Shown in pieces: positions 24,082 to 32,993 of a DNA stretch of 64,000 nucleotides (positions are counted from its first letter, which is position 1; every line of letters begins with the position of its first letter). Location: assembly GCA_028277745.1 (NCBI GenBank), contig JANQFR010000009.1, forward strand, positions 1 through 64,000, written 5' to 3'. The notes under the pieces were generated by a model, which was not told the DNA's origin, did no database searches, and saw only the letters and a list, made by a program, of their open reading frames with translations. The stretch comes from Phycisphaeraceae bacterium. Lineage in GTDB: Bacteria > Planctomycetota > Phycisphaerae > Phycisphaerales > Phycisphaeraceae. The translations under genes and the position numbers were made by a program.

Positions 24082-25575
24082 ATGCCCACCCCCGGTTTTG
24101 TCGCTTTCGACCTCGGCGCCGAGTCCGGCCGCACCATGCTGGCCGACCTCCAGCACGACAAGCTCTTCCTCCACGAGATCAACCGCTTCCCCAACCTCCC
24201 CCAGACCCTCCCCTCCGGCCACCACTGGAACCTGCTCGAACTCTGGCGGCATATGGTCGAGGGCCTGCGCCTGGCGGGCGAACACGCCCGCGCCCAGGAC
24301 GTCCAACTCGTCAGCCTGGGCGTCGACACCTGGGGCGTCGACTGCGGCCTGATCGGCCAGTCCGGCCAGCTCCTGGGCCTGCCCTTCGCCTACCGCGACC
24401 CGCGCCACGCGCCCGCCATGCAACGCGCGATCGACCAGCTGGGCGAAAAGGCCATCTATGACGCCACCGGCATCCAGTTCATGCCGTTCAACACCCTCTT
24501 CCAGCTCGTCGCCCAGCAGCACACCGAGCCCGCCACCCTTGAGCACGCCCGGCACATGCTCAACATGCCCGACCTGCTGCACTATTTCTTCAGCGGCGTC
24601 GCGAAAAACGAGGCCACCATCGCCTCGACCACCCAGATGATCGACCCCCGCACCGGCGTGTGGAGCCACGACCTGCTCGGCCGGCTCGGGCTCAACGGCC
24701 ACTTCCTCGCCGACACCGTCCCCGCCGGCTCGGTCCTGGGCAGGCTGCGGGATGAGATCGCCCGGGAGGCGAAGATCGAGCCGATCGACGTGATCACCCC
24801 CGGCTCCCACGACACTGCCTCCGCCGTCGCGGCGGCGCCGGTGTTGGAAGACCAGCCCCATTGGGCCTACCTCAGCAGCGGCACCTGGTCGCTCATGGGC
24901 GCCGAGCTCGATGCCCCGATCGTCACCGACGCCGCCCGCGAGGCGGGGTTCACCAACGAGCGCGGCGTGGCCGATAAGATCCGGTTCCTTAAAAACATCT
25001 CCGGCCTCTGGCTGGTCCAGGAAGTCCGCCGCGACTACGAACGCCGGGGCCGGACGCTCGACTACGCGACGCTCACCGAGCTCGCCGAGCAGGCCGAGCC
25101 TTTCCGCACGCTCCTCGATCCCGACCATGCCCCCTTCGCGGCGCCGGGCGACATGCTCGCCAAGGTCGACGCCTTCGCCGACCAGACCGGCCAGCCCCGC
25201 CCCGCCGAACCCGGGCAGTACGTCCGCGCCGCCCTCGAGTCGCTCGCATTGACCTACGGCCAGGTCCTCCGCGACCTCGAATCCCTGATCGGCCGGCCGG
25301 TCGAGGTCCTCCACATCGTCGGGGGCGGCGGCCGCAACGCCCTGCTCAACCAGATGACCGCCGACGCCACCGGCAAACGCGTGGTCGTCGGGCCTTACGA
25401 AGCCACCGCCATCGGCAACGCGCTGACCCAGGCCATCGGCGCCGGCCACGTCCGCGACCTGCCCCACCTCCGCGCGATCGTACGCCGCTCGTTCGAGTTG
25501 AACGAATACGACGCCCGGGAGCCCGACGCGTTCGCCGCACAGGCCGAACGCTTTACCCAGATTCGCGGATCGTGA
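24082..25575 (+). CDS. rhaB: Rhamnulokinase
   Basis: This 497-residue FGGY-family kinase phosphorylates L-rhamnulose at O1. The ATP-binding start FVAFDLGAESGRTML (DLGAESGR 10-17) is rhamnulokinase-type. It is followed by GVDTWGVDCGLI, YRDPRH, GIQFMPFNTLFQL, PGSHDTASAVAA, YLSSGTWSLMG and HIVGGGGRNALLNQMTADATG, all in the order typical of RhaB. No rhamnose isomerase, aldolase or permease is adjacent, so the pathway is scattered. Rhamnose from algal polysaccharides would be a natural substrate for a planctomycete, by inference. Confidence 0.9.
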   Translation: MPTPGFVAFDLGAESGRTMLADLQHDKLFLHEINRFPNLPQTLPSGHHWNLLELWRHMVEGLRLAGEHARAQDVQLVSLGVDTWGVDCGLIGQSGQLLGLPFAYRDPRHAPAMQRAIDQLGEKAIYDATGIQFMPFNTLFQLVAQQHTEPATLEHARHMLNMPDLLHYFFSGVAKNEATIASTTQMIDPRTGVWSHDLLGRLGLNGHFLADTVPAGSVLGRLRDEIAREAKIEPIDVITPGSHDTASAVAAAPVLEDQPHWAYLSSGTWSLMGAELDAPIVTDAAREAGFTNERGVADKIRFLKNISGLWLVQEVRRDYERRGRTLDYATLTELAEQAEPFRTLLDPDHAPFAAPGDMLAKVDAFADQTGQPRPAEPGQYVRAALESLALTYGQVLRDLESLIGRPVEVLHIVGGGGRNALLNQMTADATGKRVVVGPYEATAIGNALTQAIGAGHVRDLPHLRAIVRRSFELNEYDAREPDAFAAQAERFTQIRGS

Positions 25576-25705
25576 GCATCGGCTTCGGCGCGCCGGGCTT
25601 CCGCCGAGGTCATAAATATTTTCGCTAATTCAGCTTCGCTTTTCATGCGATGGCGAACCTCGACCGATGAGGAAAAGTAAGAGCGTTGTTTGTCGGAGTT
25701 GCGCC

Positions 25706-25996
25706 ATGACCGAGTCGCATGCGATTGTGAACCTCGCCCGTCAACGCCTCGACCATGGCTGCAGCCGACACCTCTCCGCTCAAGACGCCTGGAACCACCT
25801 GGTCCTGCCGCTGCGCCTCGAAGACGGTTGCCTGATCTGCGCGACCACCCACGGCGCCCTGGGCGACGCCGACGCCCTGCTGCGCGGCAAGCTCAAGACC
25901 CCATTCCGCTTTGTGCTGGCCGAGTTGCGGCCGCTCGAAGAGTTCATCGCCGATATCTACGACTTCGAGGGTATCGACGTGGACGAAGCGGCCTGA
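25706..25996 (+). CDS. Small MshEN/GspE-N-like domain protein
   Basis: The protein has 96 residues from ATG 25706, preceded by a CGGAG site; an upstream ATG at 25667 lacks one. The core (LVLPLRLEDGCLICATTHGALGDADALL, then FRFVLAELRPLEEFIADIYDF) has the pattern of the N-terminal domain of type II/IV secretion ATPases. In those it can bind cyclic di-GMP (MshEN) or contact a membrane partner. Here the domain stands alone without an ATPase. The Leu/Gly spacing of the known c-di-GMP motif is only partly present, so ligand binding is uncertain. Confidence 0.6.
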   Translation: MTESHAIVNLARQRLDHGCSRHLSAQDAWNHLVLPLRLEDGCLICATTHGALGDADALLRGKLKTPFRFVLAELRPLEEFIADIYDFEGIDVDEAA

Positions 25997-26012
25997 ATCG
26001 AGCTCAGGCGGC

Positions 26013-26040
26013 AGCCCGGCCCTGCGGGCCGGCGTTAAAC
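26013..26040. repeat. Family B palindrome, copy 2
   Basis: Same 28-base unit as at 2481 (one base different), lying between the MshEN-like gene and cysS. Confidence 0.8.
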
Positions 26041-26044
26041 GAGG

Positions 26045-27541
26045 CTATGCGAGCCGTTTGCTGGCGACGGTCCCCGCCGGGGTTGTTTTGACGTCGTACC
26101 CGGCGGCGATCAGCTCGTCGCGGATCGCGTCGGCGGCGGCGTAGTCCTTCGCCGCCCGCGCCGCGTCGAGCGCCTTGCAGCGCTCCTCGATCGACGCATC
26201 CTCCGCCGCCGCGCCCGCCGGCAGGACGCCCAGGACCCGGTCAAAGGCCGCCAGCACCCCGCGCGACACGGCGGGGTCCGGGTGCTTGCCGTTAAGGAAC
26301 TCGAACACCACGCCCAACGCGCCGGCCATGTTCAGGTCGTCCGCCAAGGCGTCGATGAACCGCGCCGCCGCGGGGTGATCGGGGCCCGCGGTTTCGTACG
26401 GGGCGCCGGCGAGCCGCTCGTCGAGGGCGGCGGCGAACTCGCGTAGCCGCCGCACGTTCGCGGCCGAGTCTTCCAGGCCCTGTTTCGTGAAGTTCAGGGA
26501 TGAGCGGTACTTGGCCTTGGTCATCTCGTACCGCAGCACCGCCGGGTCGACCGGCCGGCCGGTCACCCGGCCCTCCAGCACGTCGCGCACGGTGTAGAAG
26601 TTGCCCTTGCTCTTGGACATCTTCTCACCCTCGACCAGCAGGTGACGGCTGTGCATCCAGAACCGGGCGAACGCCGGCTGGCCGGTGGCGCCGCGGGACT
26701 GGGCGATCTCGCACTCGTGGTGGGGGAAGATGTTGTCCTCACCGCCGGTGTGGATGTCGATCACGTCCCGGCCGAGCACCGCCCGGGCCATGGCGGAGCA
26801 CTCGATGTGCCAGCCGGGGTATCCCGCACCCCAGGGGCTGTCCCACTTCATCAGGTGGGTCGGGTCGGGCTTCCAGAGCAGGAAATCGGCGGGGTGGCGT
26901 TTGTGGGCCTGGTGCTGGTCGTCCACGCGTCCGCCCGCGCCGCCGCGGAGCTGGTCGAGCGTGTTGCCGCTGAGCCGGCCGTACTCGGGGAACGACTCGA
27001 CGCGGAAGTACACCGCCCCGTCGTCGGCGACGTAGGCGTGGTCCGAGGCGATGAGTTTCTGCACCATCGCCTTCATATGTTCGATGTGGGCCGTCGCCCG
27101 CGGCAAATGGGACGGGTCATCGTCGACCACCTTCATCCCGAGCCGGCGAGCGTCCTCGATGAACGCCTGGGCGTAGAAGTCGGCGATCTGGTAGGGGTCG
27201 GTCGGGTCGTCGATCGCATCGAAGTGGGCGTCGCCGGCCTTCTTGGCGTCGAGGATGCGTTGGCGGGCGACGTCCATCTTCTCCTCGCCCCCGCCGTCGG
27301 CGAGGTGGTCTTCGGTCATGTGGCCGACGTCGGTCAGGTTCAGCACCTGCTGGACGTCGTGCCCGGCCAGTTCCAGGAACCGCCGCAGGACGTCGGCGAA
27401 GAGGAAGGTCTTGAAGTTGCCGATGTGGGCGAAGTCGTACACCGTCGGGCCGCAGTTGTACATGAACACCCGGCCGGGCTCGATCGGCTCGAACGGTTCG
27501 ACGCGGTGGGTCAGCGTGTTATAGAAGCGGATGTCGGGCAT
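26045..27541 (-). CDS. cysS: Cysteinyl-tRNA synthetase
   Basis: This 498-residue class I synthetase charges tRNA-Cys. The nucleotide-binding HIGN is at 39-42 and KMSKS at 307-311. The zinc ligands that select cysteine are C30 (YNCGPTVYD), C248 (WHIECSAM), H274 and E278 ([11 protein letters not shown]). An insert of about 25 residues ([15 protein letters not shown] region and its surroundings) precedes DFLLWK, a common variation. The C-terminal anticodon-binding region ends in a [19 protein letters not shown] helix pair. It is convergent with the gene at 25706 and 28 bp downstream of the CorC-like gene on the same strand. Confidence 0.95.
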   Translation of the reverse strand: MPDIRFYNTLTHRVEPFEPIEPGRVFMYNCGPTVYDFAHIGNFKTFLFADVLRRFLELAGHDVQQVLNLTDVGHMTEDHLADGGGEEKMDVARQRILDAKKAGDAHFDAIDDPTDPYQIADFYAQAFIEDARRLGMKVVDDDPSHLPRATAHIEHMKAMVQKLIASDHAYVADDGAVYFRVESFPEYGRLSGNTLDQLRGGAGGRVDDQHQAHKRHPADFLLWKPDPTHLMKWDSPWGAGYPGWHIECSAMARAVLGRDVIDIHTGGEDNIFPHHECEIAQSRGATGQPAFARFWMHSRHLLVEGEKMSKSKGNFYTVRDVLEGRVTGRPVDPAVLRYEMTKAKYRSSLNFTKQGLEDSAANVRRLREFAAALDERLAGAPYETAGPDHPAAARFIDALADDLNMAGALGVVFEFLNGKHPDPAVSRGVLAAFDRVLGVLPAGAAAEDASIEERCKALDAARAAKDYAAADAIRDELIAAGYDVKTTPAGTVASKRLA

Positions 27542-27568
27542 GGGACGCGGATTATAGGGCCCGACGCG

Positions 27569-28852
27569 TCAGCCGCCGTTGGCGTGCGGCGCCCCGGCTT
27601 CCTGGAGCTTCTCGATCTTCACCTTGTTCACCCGCGTGCGCTCGGCGTCGGTGACGGTGAAGCGCCGCCCTTCGTACTCGAACGACTCGCCGACGTCGGG
27701 GATGTGGCCGAGGGTGGCGAACACGAAGCCGCCCAGCGTGTCGTAGTCGCCGTCCTCGGGGAAGGCGATGTCCAGCTCGTCCTCGAGGTCGTCGATGTCC
27801 ATGCGGGCCTCGACCTCGAAGGTGTGCTCATCGATCTGGACCAGCGGTTCGGGCTCGTCTTCCTCTTCGTATTCGTCCTGGATCTCGCCGACGATCTCTT
27901 CGAGGATGTCCTCGATGGTGACCAGGCCGGCGGTGCCCCCGTATTCGTCGAGCACGATGGCGAGGTGGACCTTGCGCTGCTTGAACTCGCGCAGCAGGTC
28001 CGACACCGGCTTGGACTCGGGCACGAGGAACGCCTCGCGGGCCACGTCGCGGAGCCGAAACTCCGCGCCGTCGCCGAGGAACTTGAGCAGGTCCTTGGCG
28101 TAGAGGATGCCGACGATGTGGTCCAGCGACTCCTCGTACACCGGGACGCGGGAGTGGCCGTCCTCGAGCACCGTCCGCTTCACCTCGTCCAGCGCAGCGT
28201 CCACCTCGATGCCGTGGACCTCGGTCCGCGGGGTCATGATCTCCCCGGCCGACGTGCCGGGCAGCGAGAAGACCGCTTCGAGCATATCCTTCTGCTCGTC
28301 GTCGATCTGGTCGGCCGACTCGTGGTCCTCCACGGCGGCGAGCACGTCGTCGGAGATGTCCGCGTCGTCGGCGTGCAGGTCGACGCCCGAGATCCGGCGG
28401 ATCATCGGGTCGAACACGTGCAGCACCCACACCACGGGCGAGAACACGGTCAGCAGCGCCGTGAGGATCGGCAGCGACCAGGCCAGCAGGCGCTCCTGCC
28501 GGTACCGGGCCCAGCTGATGGGGATCGCCACGTGGAAGACCGTGATCAGCCCCGCCGCGACGACGAACGTCGTCGAGTAAAACACCCACACCCTCACCGG
28601 CGCCAGCCAGTCCTGTACGAGCTCGATCGTCGCGATGATCACCACCACGCCGCACGCCACCCGCAGCACGCCGGTGAGCAATTGCAGCGCCGGCAGCCGC
28701 CGATCCAGCGCTTCGAGCCGGTGCGCCCGGCCCGAGGCTTCCATCAGGTCGGCCAGCCGCTTGCGGGAGAATGTCTTGAGCGCGGCGTGGCAGGCGGCGA
28801 AGAAACAGCCCAACACCAACGGTACGAGCGCGATCCAGATCGCGGGGTTCAC
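27569..28852 (-). CDS. CorC/HlyC-type transporter-associated membrane protein (CNNM, CBS pair, CorC_HlyC)
   Basis: This 427-residue protein has an N-terminal CNNM-like membrane region with spans between about residues 1 and 150. A CBS pair follows at about 205-325 (IMTPRTEVHGIEVDAALDEV, HSRVPVYEESLDHIVGILYAKDLL, HLAIVLDEYGGTAGLVTIEDILEEIVGEI). The C-terminal CorC_HlyC domain begins near TFEVEARMDIDDLEDELDIAFPE. These proteins are implicated in magnesium or cobalt export, and CBS pairs sense adenine nucleotides. In many bacteria ybeY lies next to such a gene, as here (start of this gene 96 bp after ybeY). Confidence 0.9.
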   Translation of the reverse strand: MNPAIWIALVPLVLGCFFAACHAALKTFSRKRLADLMEASGRAHRLEALDRRLPALQLLTGVLRVACGVVVIIATIELVQDWLAPVRVWVFYSTTFVVAAGLITVFHVAIPISWARYRQERLLAWSLPILTALLTVFSPVVWVLHVFDPMIRRISGVDLHADDADISDDVLAAVEDHESADQIDDEQKDMLEAVFSLPGTSAGEIMTPRTEVHGIEVDAALDEVKRTVLEDGHSRVPVYEESLDHIVGILYAKDLLKFLGDGAEFRLRDVAREAFLVPESKPVSDLLREFKQRKVHLAIVLDEYGGTAGLVTIEDILEEIVGEIQDEYEEEDEPEPLVQIDEHTFEVEARMDIDDLEDELDIAFPEDGDYDTLGGFVFATLGHIPDVGESFEYEGRRFTVTDAERTRVNKVKIEKLQEAGAPHANGG

Positions 28853-28947
28853 TTTCGGACTTCCGTCCCCCAGTCATTCAGCCAATCATGGCCGTTCCAG
28901 AAAGCGCGTCGGCGCCGTGGGGGCGACGCCGTCGCGGCAAAGGTCCA

Positions 28948-29505
28948 TCAACGCTTATCGTCACGCTTCCAGAAGCGCGGCCCCACCCCCAAACGGGTGA
29001 GCAGTTCGTCCTCGCGGCGGTGCATCCGCTCGAAGGCGTCCGCTTCGTGGTCATCCTCTCCCAACAGGTGCATGAGCCCGTGCACCGCGTACAGCAGCAC
29101 CTCGTCGCGCACATCGTGCTCGCGGCGGGCCGCTTGGCGCGCCGCCTCGTCCACGCAGACGGCGATGTCGCCGTCGAGCCCATCGGCGGGGCCGTCGCTG
29201 AGGTCAAAGGTCAACACGTCGGTCGTCCCCGGCTCACCGCGGTAGGTCTCGTGCAACACGGTCATCGCCGCGTCGTCGACGAGGCTCACCCCCAGCCGAC
29301 CGGCGCCCGCCCCCGCCAACGCCGCCGCCCGCTCCAGCAGCGGCCCGAGCCAGCCGTGCAGCGGCGGGTCGGTGTCCTCGACGTTCAACTCGACATCCAC
29401 CTCACAGCCCGATCCGGGGCGCGGACTGGCAGGCTCCTCACCCTCGCCGGGCGCAGCGGGGGCGTCGGCGGCGAGGGAGGCGTTGGCTGTGAGAGGGTCG
29501 GACAC
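28948..29505 (-). CDS. ybeY: Endoribonuclease YbeY
   Basis: This 185-residue zinc metalloprotein processes 16S rRNA 3' ends and acts in ribosome quality control. The fold markers are TTDVLTFDLSD and AVHGLMHLLGEDDH, which carry the zinc histidines. In this copy the residues are H142, H146 and H153, so the last interval is one residue longer than the canonical H-x3-H-x5-H. The N-terminal 35 residues (Ala/Pro/Glu-rich) extend beyond the usual start, so a later start is possible. It is followed on the same strand by the CorC-like gene, a common ybeY neighbour. Confidence 0.85.
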   Translation of the reverse strand: MSDPLTANASLAADAPAAPGEGEEPASPRPGSGCEVDVELNVEDTDPPLHGWLGPLLERAAALAGAGAGRLGVSLVDDAAMTVLHETYRGEPGTTDVLTFDLSDGPADGLDGDIAVCVDEAARQAARREHDVRDEVLLYAVHGLMHLLGEDDHEADAFERMHRREDELLTRLGVGPRFWKRDDKR

Positions 29506-29597
29506 GGCTAAAATCAGAAAATCGCTCAGCAGGTGATCAACCCCAGAGTTTACCCCAAACCCGGCCCGATCTCCAAGGCCCCATTTACGGTAAATGT

Positions 29598-30563
29598 TTA
29601 GCGGCCGCCCCCCGCCTGCTCGTCGAAGAAATCGACCGCCGCCTCGGTGACGGCCGGGCCGTGGGTGGAGCCGAGGATCGTCAGGTGGGCCGCGTCGGGC
29701 ACGAGCAGCAGGACCGAGCCCGCCGGGGCCTCGGCGTGGAGGCGGCGGGCATGGTCGGGCGGGATGTGCCGGTCGGCCAGCCCATGGACCAGCAGCACGG
29801 GCGCCCGCGTCCGGGCGATCGCGGCGAGGTTGTCCGCCTCGTCCGGGTCGAAGCCGGCGATCCGCCCCGCTTCGTCCACCGCCGACTGGATGTCCCGATC
29901 GCTCACCCAGCCGCCCACCACCGGCACGTACTTACGGGTGTAGATCGGCACGATGTCGCGCAGCCGGGTGAACGTGGCGACCGTCGCCACGGCCTCGACC
30001 CGGGGATCGATCGCGGCGGTCTGCAACGCAACCGCCCCGCCGTACGACGGGCCGAACAGGAACGCCCGCCCGGCGGATCGGCCCCGCCGCTCCAGTTCAT
30101 CCAGCACCCGCACCAGGTCGTGCCGGTCATGCACCCCGTAGCTGGCGTATCGACCCGACGATCGGCCGTGCCCACGCAGGTCCACCAGCACCGCGCGGTA
30201 ACCCCGCGCCGCCAGATACCGGCCCAGGCCCACCATCGATCGCTTCCGATCCTGGATCCCGTGCAGCACCACCACGTCCGCGGCGGCTTCGCCCTCCGGC
30301 TCGATCACCCACACGCTCAACGACGCCTCCGGCGGGCCGGACGCGACCCGCCACGCGTCGGTGATCCCCAACTCCCGCAGCCGGTCCAGCGGCGGATCGT
30401 CCGCCGGGTCGATCACCCGATCGGCGTTGGGCACGTGCAACATCGCCTGCGGCAACATCTGACGCACACACCCGATCAGGACCAACGGGGCCGCCGCGCA
30501 GACGATCAGCGCCCCTACGAACCACCATCGACGCCGAACGCGGATACGCCGCATGGCCCGCAT
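29598..30563 (-). CDS. Alpha/beta hydrolase, probable lipoprotein
   Basis: The protein has 321 residues from ATG 30563, eleven bases after GGGGAGG. The N-terminus has an Arg-rich start, a hydrophobic segment and a lipobox LIGC (C32), which suggests lipid anchoring. The hydrolase core has VVVLHGIQDRKRSM for the oxyanion loop, LVDLRGHGRSSG, the nucleophile elbow GPSYGG, the acid in HGLADRHIPP and the histidine in PDAAHLTIL. This serine-hydrolase triad could act on esters or peptides, and the natural substrate cannot be read. It is divergent from the methyltransferase at 30686, with a family C repeat between them. Confidence 0.8.
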   Translation of the reverse strand: MRAMRRIRVRRRWWFVGALIVCAAAPLVLIGCVRQMLPQAMLHVPNADRVIDPADDPPLDRLRELGITDAWRVASGPPEASLSVWVIEPEGEAAADVVVLHGIQDRKRSMVGLGRYLAARGYRAVLVDLRGHGRSSGRYASYGVHDRHDLVRVLDELERRGRSAGRAFLFGPSYGGAVALQTAAIDPRVEAVATVATFTRLRDIVPIYTRKYVPVVGGWVSDRDIQSAVDEAGRIAGFDPDEADNLAAIARTRAPVLLVHGLADRHIPPDHARRLHAEAPAGSVLLLVPDAAHLTILGSTHGPAVTEAAVDFFDEQAGGGR

Positions 30564-30602
30564 GGTATCACGGGCCTCCCCGGCGCCCTTTGGCTTACAA
30601 TC

Positions 30603-30645
30603 AAGCCGGTTCTGAGGACGCCGCCAGGCGTCCGAAGATCCGGAT
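30603..30645. repeat. Family C repeat, copy 1
   Basis: AAGCCGGTTCTGAGGACGCC, then GCCAGGCGTCCGAAGATCCGGAT, is a palindromic unit (GGACGCC/GGCGTCC hairpin inside GCCGG...CCGG-type ends). It recurs at 40414-40455 and, with a different centre, at 34786-34872. Confidence 0.75.
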
Positions 30646-30685
30646 ACCCCAGTTTTGAACACCAGTCCCAAGGACGGATCTTGCC

Positions 30686-31357
30686 ATGCGATCACTCAGG
30701 CGGGTGGACCCCCGACGCGGCTACGACCGCTGGGCCGACAGCTACGACGCGACCGCGAACCCGGTGGTGGCGATGGACAACCGGCACACGCTGGCGGCCC
30801 TGCAGCCAGCGCGGGGTGAAACGATCCTCGACGCCGGCTGCGGCACCGGCCGCCACCTGACCGCGATGGCCGCCGCCGGCTGCCGGCCGGTCGGGCTCGA
30901 CTTCTCGTTCAACATGCTCCGGCGGGCCCGACGCAAGAACCCGCGCCTGCGCGTCGCCCAGGCCGACCTGGGCGAACGCCTGCCGCTGCGCCCCGGGAGG
31001 TTCGACGCCGCCGTGTGCGCGCTGGTGGGCGAGCACCTGCGCGACCTGGGCCACCTCTTCCGTGAACTCTGGAAAGCCTTGCGGCCCGGCGGTCGGCTGG
31101 TCTTTTCCGTGTTCCACCCGGAGATGGCGGCGGCGGGCTCCGAGGCCAACTTTGAGCAGCGCGGCGTCGAGTACCGCCTCGGCGCCGAACGCCATCGGGT
31201 CGGGGATTATCTCACCGCCGCCGACGACGCGGGCTTCGATCGCCTGCAACGCCTCGAGGCGGCGGGCGATCAGACCCTGGCCGACCAAGTCCCCTCGGCT
31301 CAGAAATACGTCGGGTTCCCGATGCTGCTGGTGATTCAGGGCCGCAAGACCGTTTGA
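30686..31357 (+). CDS. SAM-dependent methyltransferase, class I
   Basis: This 223-residue protein starts with RRGYDRWADSYDATANP, has the SAM-binding motif I ETILDAGCGTGRH and the acidic GLDFSFNMLRRARRK (motif post-I), and ends with typical LRPGGRLVFSVFHP. The length and the YDRWADSYD opening fit BioC/UbiE-like small-molecule methyltransferases. Its TGA stop is supplied by the first bases of a family A repeat. The substrate is unknown, and no biotin or quinone genes are adjacent. Confidence 0.8.
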   Translation: MRSLRRVDPRRGYDRWADSYDATANPVVAMDNRHTLAALQPARGETILDAGCGTGRHLTAMAAAGCRPVGLDFSFNMLRRARRKNPRLRVAQADLGERLPLRPGRFDAAVCALVGEHLRDLGHLFRELWKALRPGGRLVFSVFHPEMAAAGSEANFEQRGVEYRLGAERHRVGDYLTAADDAGFDRLQRLEAAGDQTLADQVPSAQKYVGFPMLLVIQGRKTV

Positions 31358-31488
31358 TCTGTATCGCCTGACGCTCATGGAGGGGCGGAGGTTGGCTTAG
31401 CCGGGCCGTTACGCGGCCCTGGCCCAGGCGGGCGTAGCCCGCCGGCTAAGACGGGAAAGTGATCGGCTGAAAGTTGATCTGCTCAAGC
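31353..31488. repeat. Family A two-hairpin repeat, copy 3 (long form)
   Basis: This 136-bp unit is collinear with 23211-23336 (TTTGATCTGTATCGCC start, two hairpins, GGCTGAAAGTTGATCTGCTC tail). It exactly fills the gap between two convergent genes and provides the TGA of both (31355-31357 on plus, 31485-31483 on minus). Confidence 0.85.
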
Positions 31489-32250
31489 CGTGCGGCAGAG
31501 GATGAAAGCCGGGTAGGGATGCGGGTTGACGTACCCCAGCTTCTGCGCGAGTTGGGCGGACTCGGGGTTGAACGCGTCCCAGCAGGGTTTCAGCCCGTGG
31601 TCAAGGCAATAGAGGATCAGGGCCGCGGACACCGCGGACGCCAGCCCCTGGCGGCGGAAGTCGGGGGCGGTGAAGACCTCGAACTCCAACGCCGCGCCGC
31701 CCAACGCGTGCGGCGCGGCGCCCGCCACGATCTCATCGCCGCGCCACACCGCGAAGCCGACCGACCGCTTGACAAAAGCCGCGGCGTCGACGTCATCGAG
31801 GATGAAATCCGAGCGGCATCGCCTGAACGCCTCGACGTCGGCCTCGGCCACCCGCCGCAGGTTGAAGCCGGCGGGCAGCCGCTCGATCCACCCCGCCAGC
31901 CGGTCCCGGTCCCACGCCACCGGCTCCTCTACGGCGACCCGCTCGAACGGGTCCAGCGCCCGGCCCCACAGATCCATCAGCAGCCGCTCCCAGGCCGGGT
32001 CATCGACGATCACCGACGCGGGCGCCGACAACGTCGCGGCCAGCTCCCGCGCCTCGGGGGAAGACGCATCGCCGACGAGCAGGGAGTGGCTATGGTGCAG
32101 CCGGGCGCACCGCGGCTCCACAGCGGCGTCGGCCGAGGCCCCGCCCTGGCCCCCCGACAGGCACGCTGCAACCACCCCCTTGAGGGGGGCGAAACCGTCG
32201 AACAGCGGGCTGAGCACCTCACGGTCAGCCGGCGGGATGTCTACGATCAT
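31483..32250 (-). CDS. GNAT-family N-acetyltransferase
   Basis: This 255-residue protein has a C-terminal GNAT fold, with GFAVWRGDEIVAGAAPHALGGAALEFEVFTAPDFRRQGLASAV (acetyl-CoA-binding RRQGLA) and then LKPCWDAFNPESAQLAQKLGY. The N-terminal half is a substrate-side domain like those in the GNAT_acetyltran family. ATG 32250 overlaps the stop of the methyltransferase gene by four bases (ATGA), so it is the last gene of a coupled three-gene operon. The acceptor is unknown. Confidence 0.78.
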   Translation of the reverse strand: MIVDIPPADREVLSPLFDGFAPLKGVVAACLSGGQGGASADAAVEPRCARLHHSHSLLVGDASSPEARELAATLSAPASVIVDDPAWERLLMDLWGRALDPFERVAVEEPVAWDRDRLAGWIERLPAGFNLRRVAEADVEAFRRCRSDFILDDVDAAAFVKRSVGFAVWRGDEIVAGAAPHALGGAALEFEVFTAPDFRRQGLASAVSAALILYCLDHGLKPCWDAFNPESAQLAQKLGYVNPHPYPAFILCRTA

Positions 32251-32993
32251 CGTTTGGTTCCGACGAAAAGGGTCCAGGCCGCCTCGTCCTCGTTGCTCGG
32301 CGGGTCCAGCTCCGCCGCGAACCCCGCCCGCTCCATCAACGCCAGCCATCGGGCCGCCGGGAACAGGCCGCAGGTGTGTCGGTCTTCCACCACCTCGACG
32401 CGCCGGGTCCGGGCGTCGCGGATCAGATAGAGCAGGATCATCTCAAACGTCGTATCGGCCGGATCGGGGTCGTGGACATAAGTGAAATAGGTCAGGTCGG
32501 CGTCGTCGGTCGTCGTGCCGTCGTCGGCGACGTCGTTGTCGACAAAGGTGTCGGCGGTGTAGGTCGGGGCGATCAGCGCCAGCCCGCCGCGGTCGAGGTG
32601 GGCCCCGGCCGTGTGCAGCGTGGCGAGCAGGTCGTCCTCGGTGAGCATGTAGTCGATCGCGTCGTGGATCAGCACCGCGTCAAACGTGCGGCCAAGGCGG
32701 ACCGTGCGCATGTCGCCGACGTGCGTGGGGACATCGGGGTTCAACGCCCGGCAGTTGGCGAGCATCGGCTCCGACAGATCGACCGCGACGCAGTCGAACT
32801 CGTCGCGCAGGTGGTGCAGGGTGTGCCCCCCGCCGGCGCCGAGCTCGAGGACCGCCGGCCGGCGATCGCCGGCGGGCGGGCGGCGTTCCCGCAGCAGCCG
32901 GCGGAGGTGCTCCGCCTCCGGGACGTAATGCGCCGGCGGGCTGAGGCGCGGCCAGAGGTGGGCCAGATCGTCATACAACCGCGGGGTGGTCAT
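32247..32993 (-). CDS. SAM-dependent methyltransferase, class I
   Basis: The protein has 248 residues, with motif I AVLELGAGGGHTLHHL, post-I CVAVDLSEPMLANC, DAVLIHDAIDYMLTEDDL and the later strand ELDPPSNEDEAAWTLFVG. An open acidic loop (DNDVADDGTTTDDADLTYF) is unusual. It is coupled at both ends by ATGA overlaps, to the exported protein upstream (32990-32993) and to the GNAT protein downstream. The operon therefore joins one exported protein with two small-molecule group-transfer enzymes. Confidence 0.8.
   Translation of the reverse strand: MTTPRLYDDLAHLWPRLSPPAHYVPEAEHLRRLLRERRPPAGDRRPAVLELGAGGGHTLHHLRDEFDCVAVDLSEPMLANCRALNPDVPTHVGDMRTVRLGRTFDAVLIHDAIDYMLTEDDLLATLHTAGAHLDRGGLALIAPTYTADTFVDNDVADDGTTTDDADLTYFTYVHDPDPADTTFEMILLYLIRDARTRRVEVVEDRHTCGLFPAARWLALMERAGFAAELDPPSNEDEAAWTLFVGTKR

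Noticed and set aside
26642-29245. An 867-residue plus-strand open frame
   Set aside because: It lies antisense to cysS and the CorC-like and ybeY genes, whose motifs are certain. Its composition (Val/Glu/Asp/His-rich, no domain) is typical of reverse-strand shadows in GC-rich DNA.
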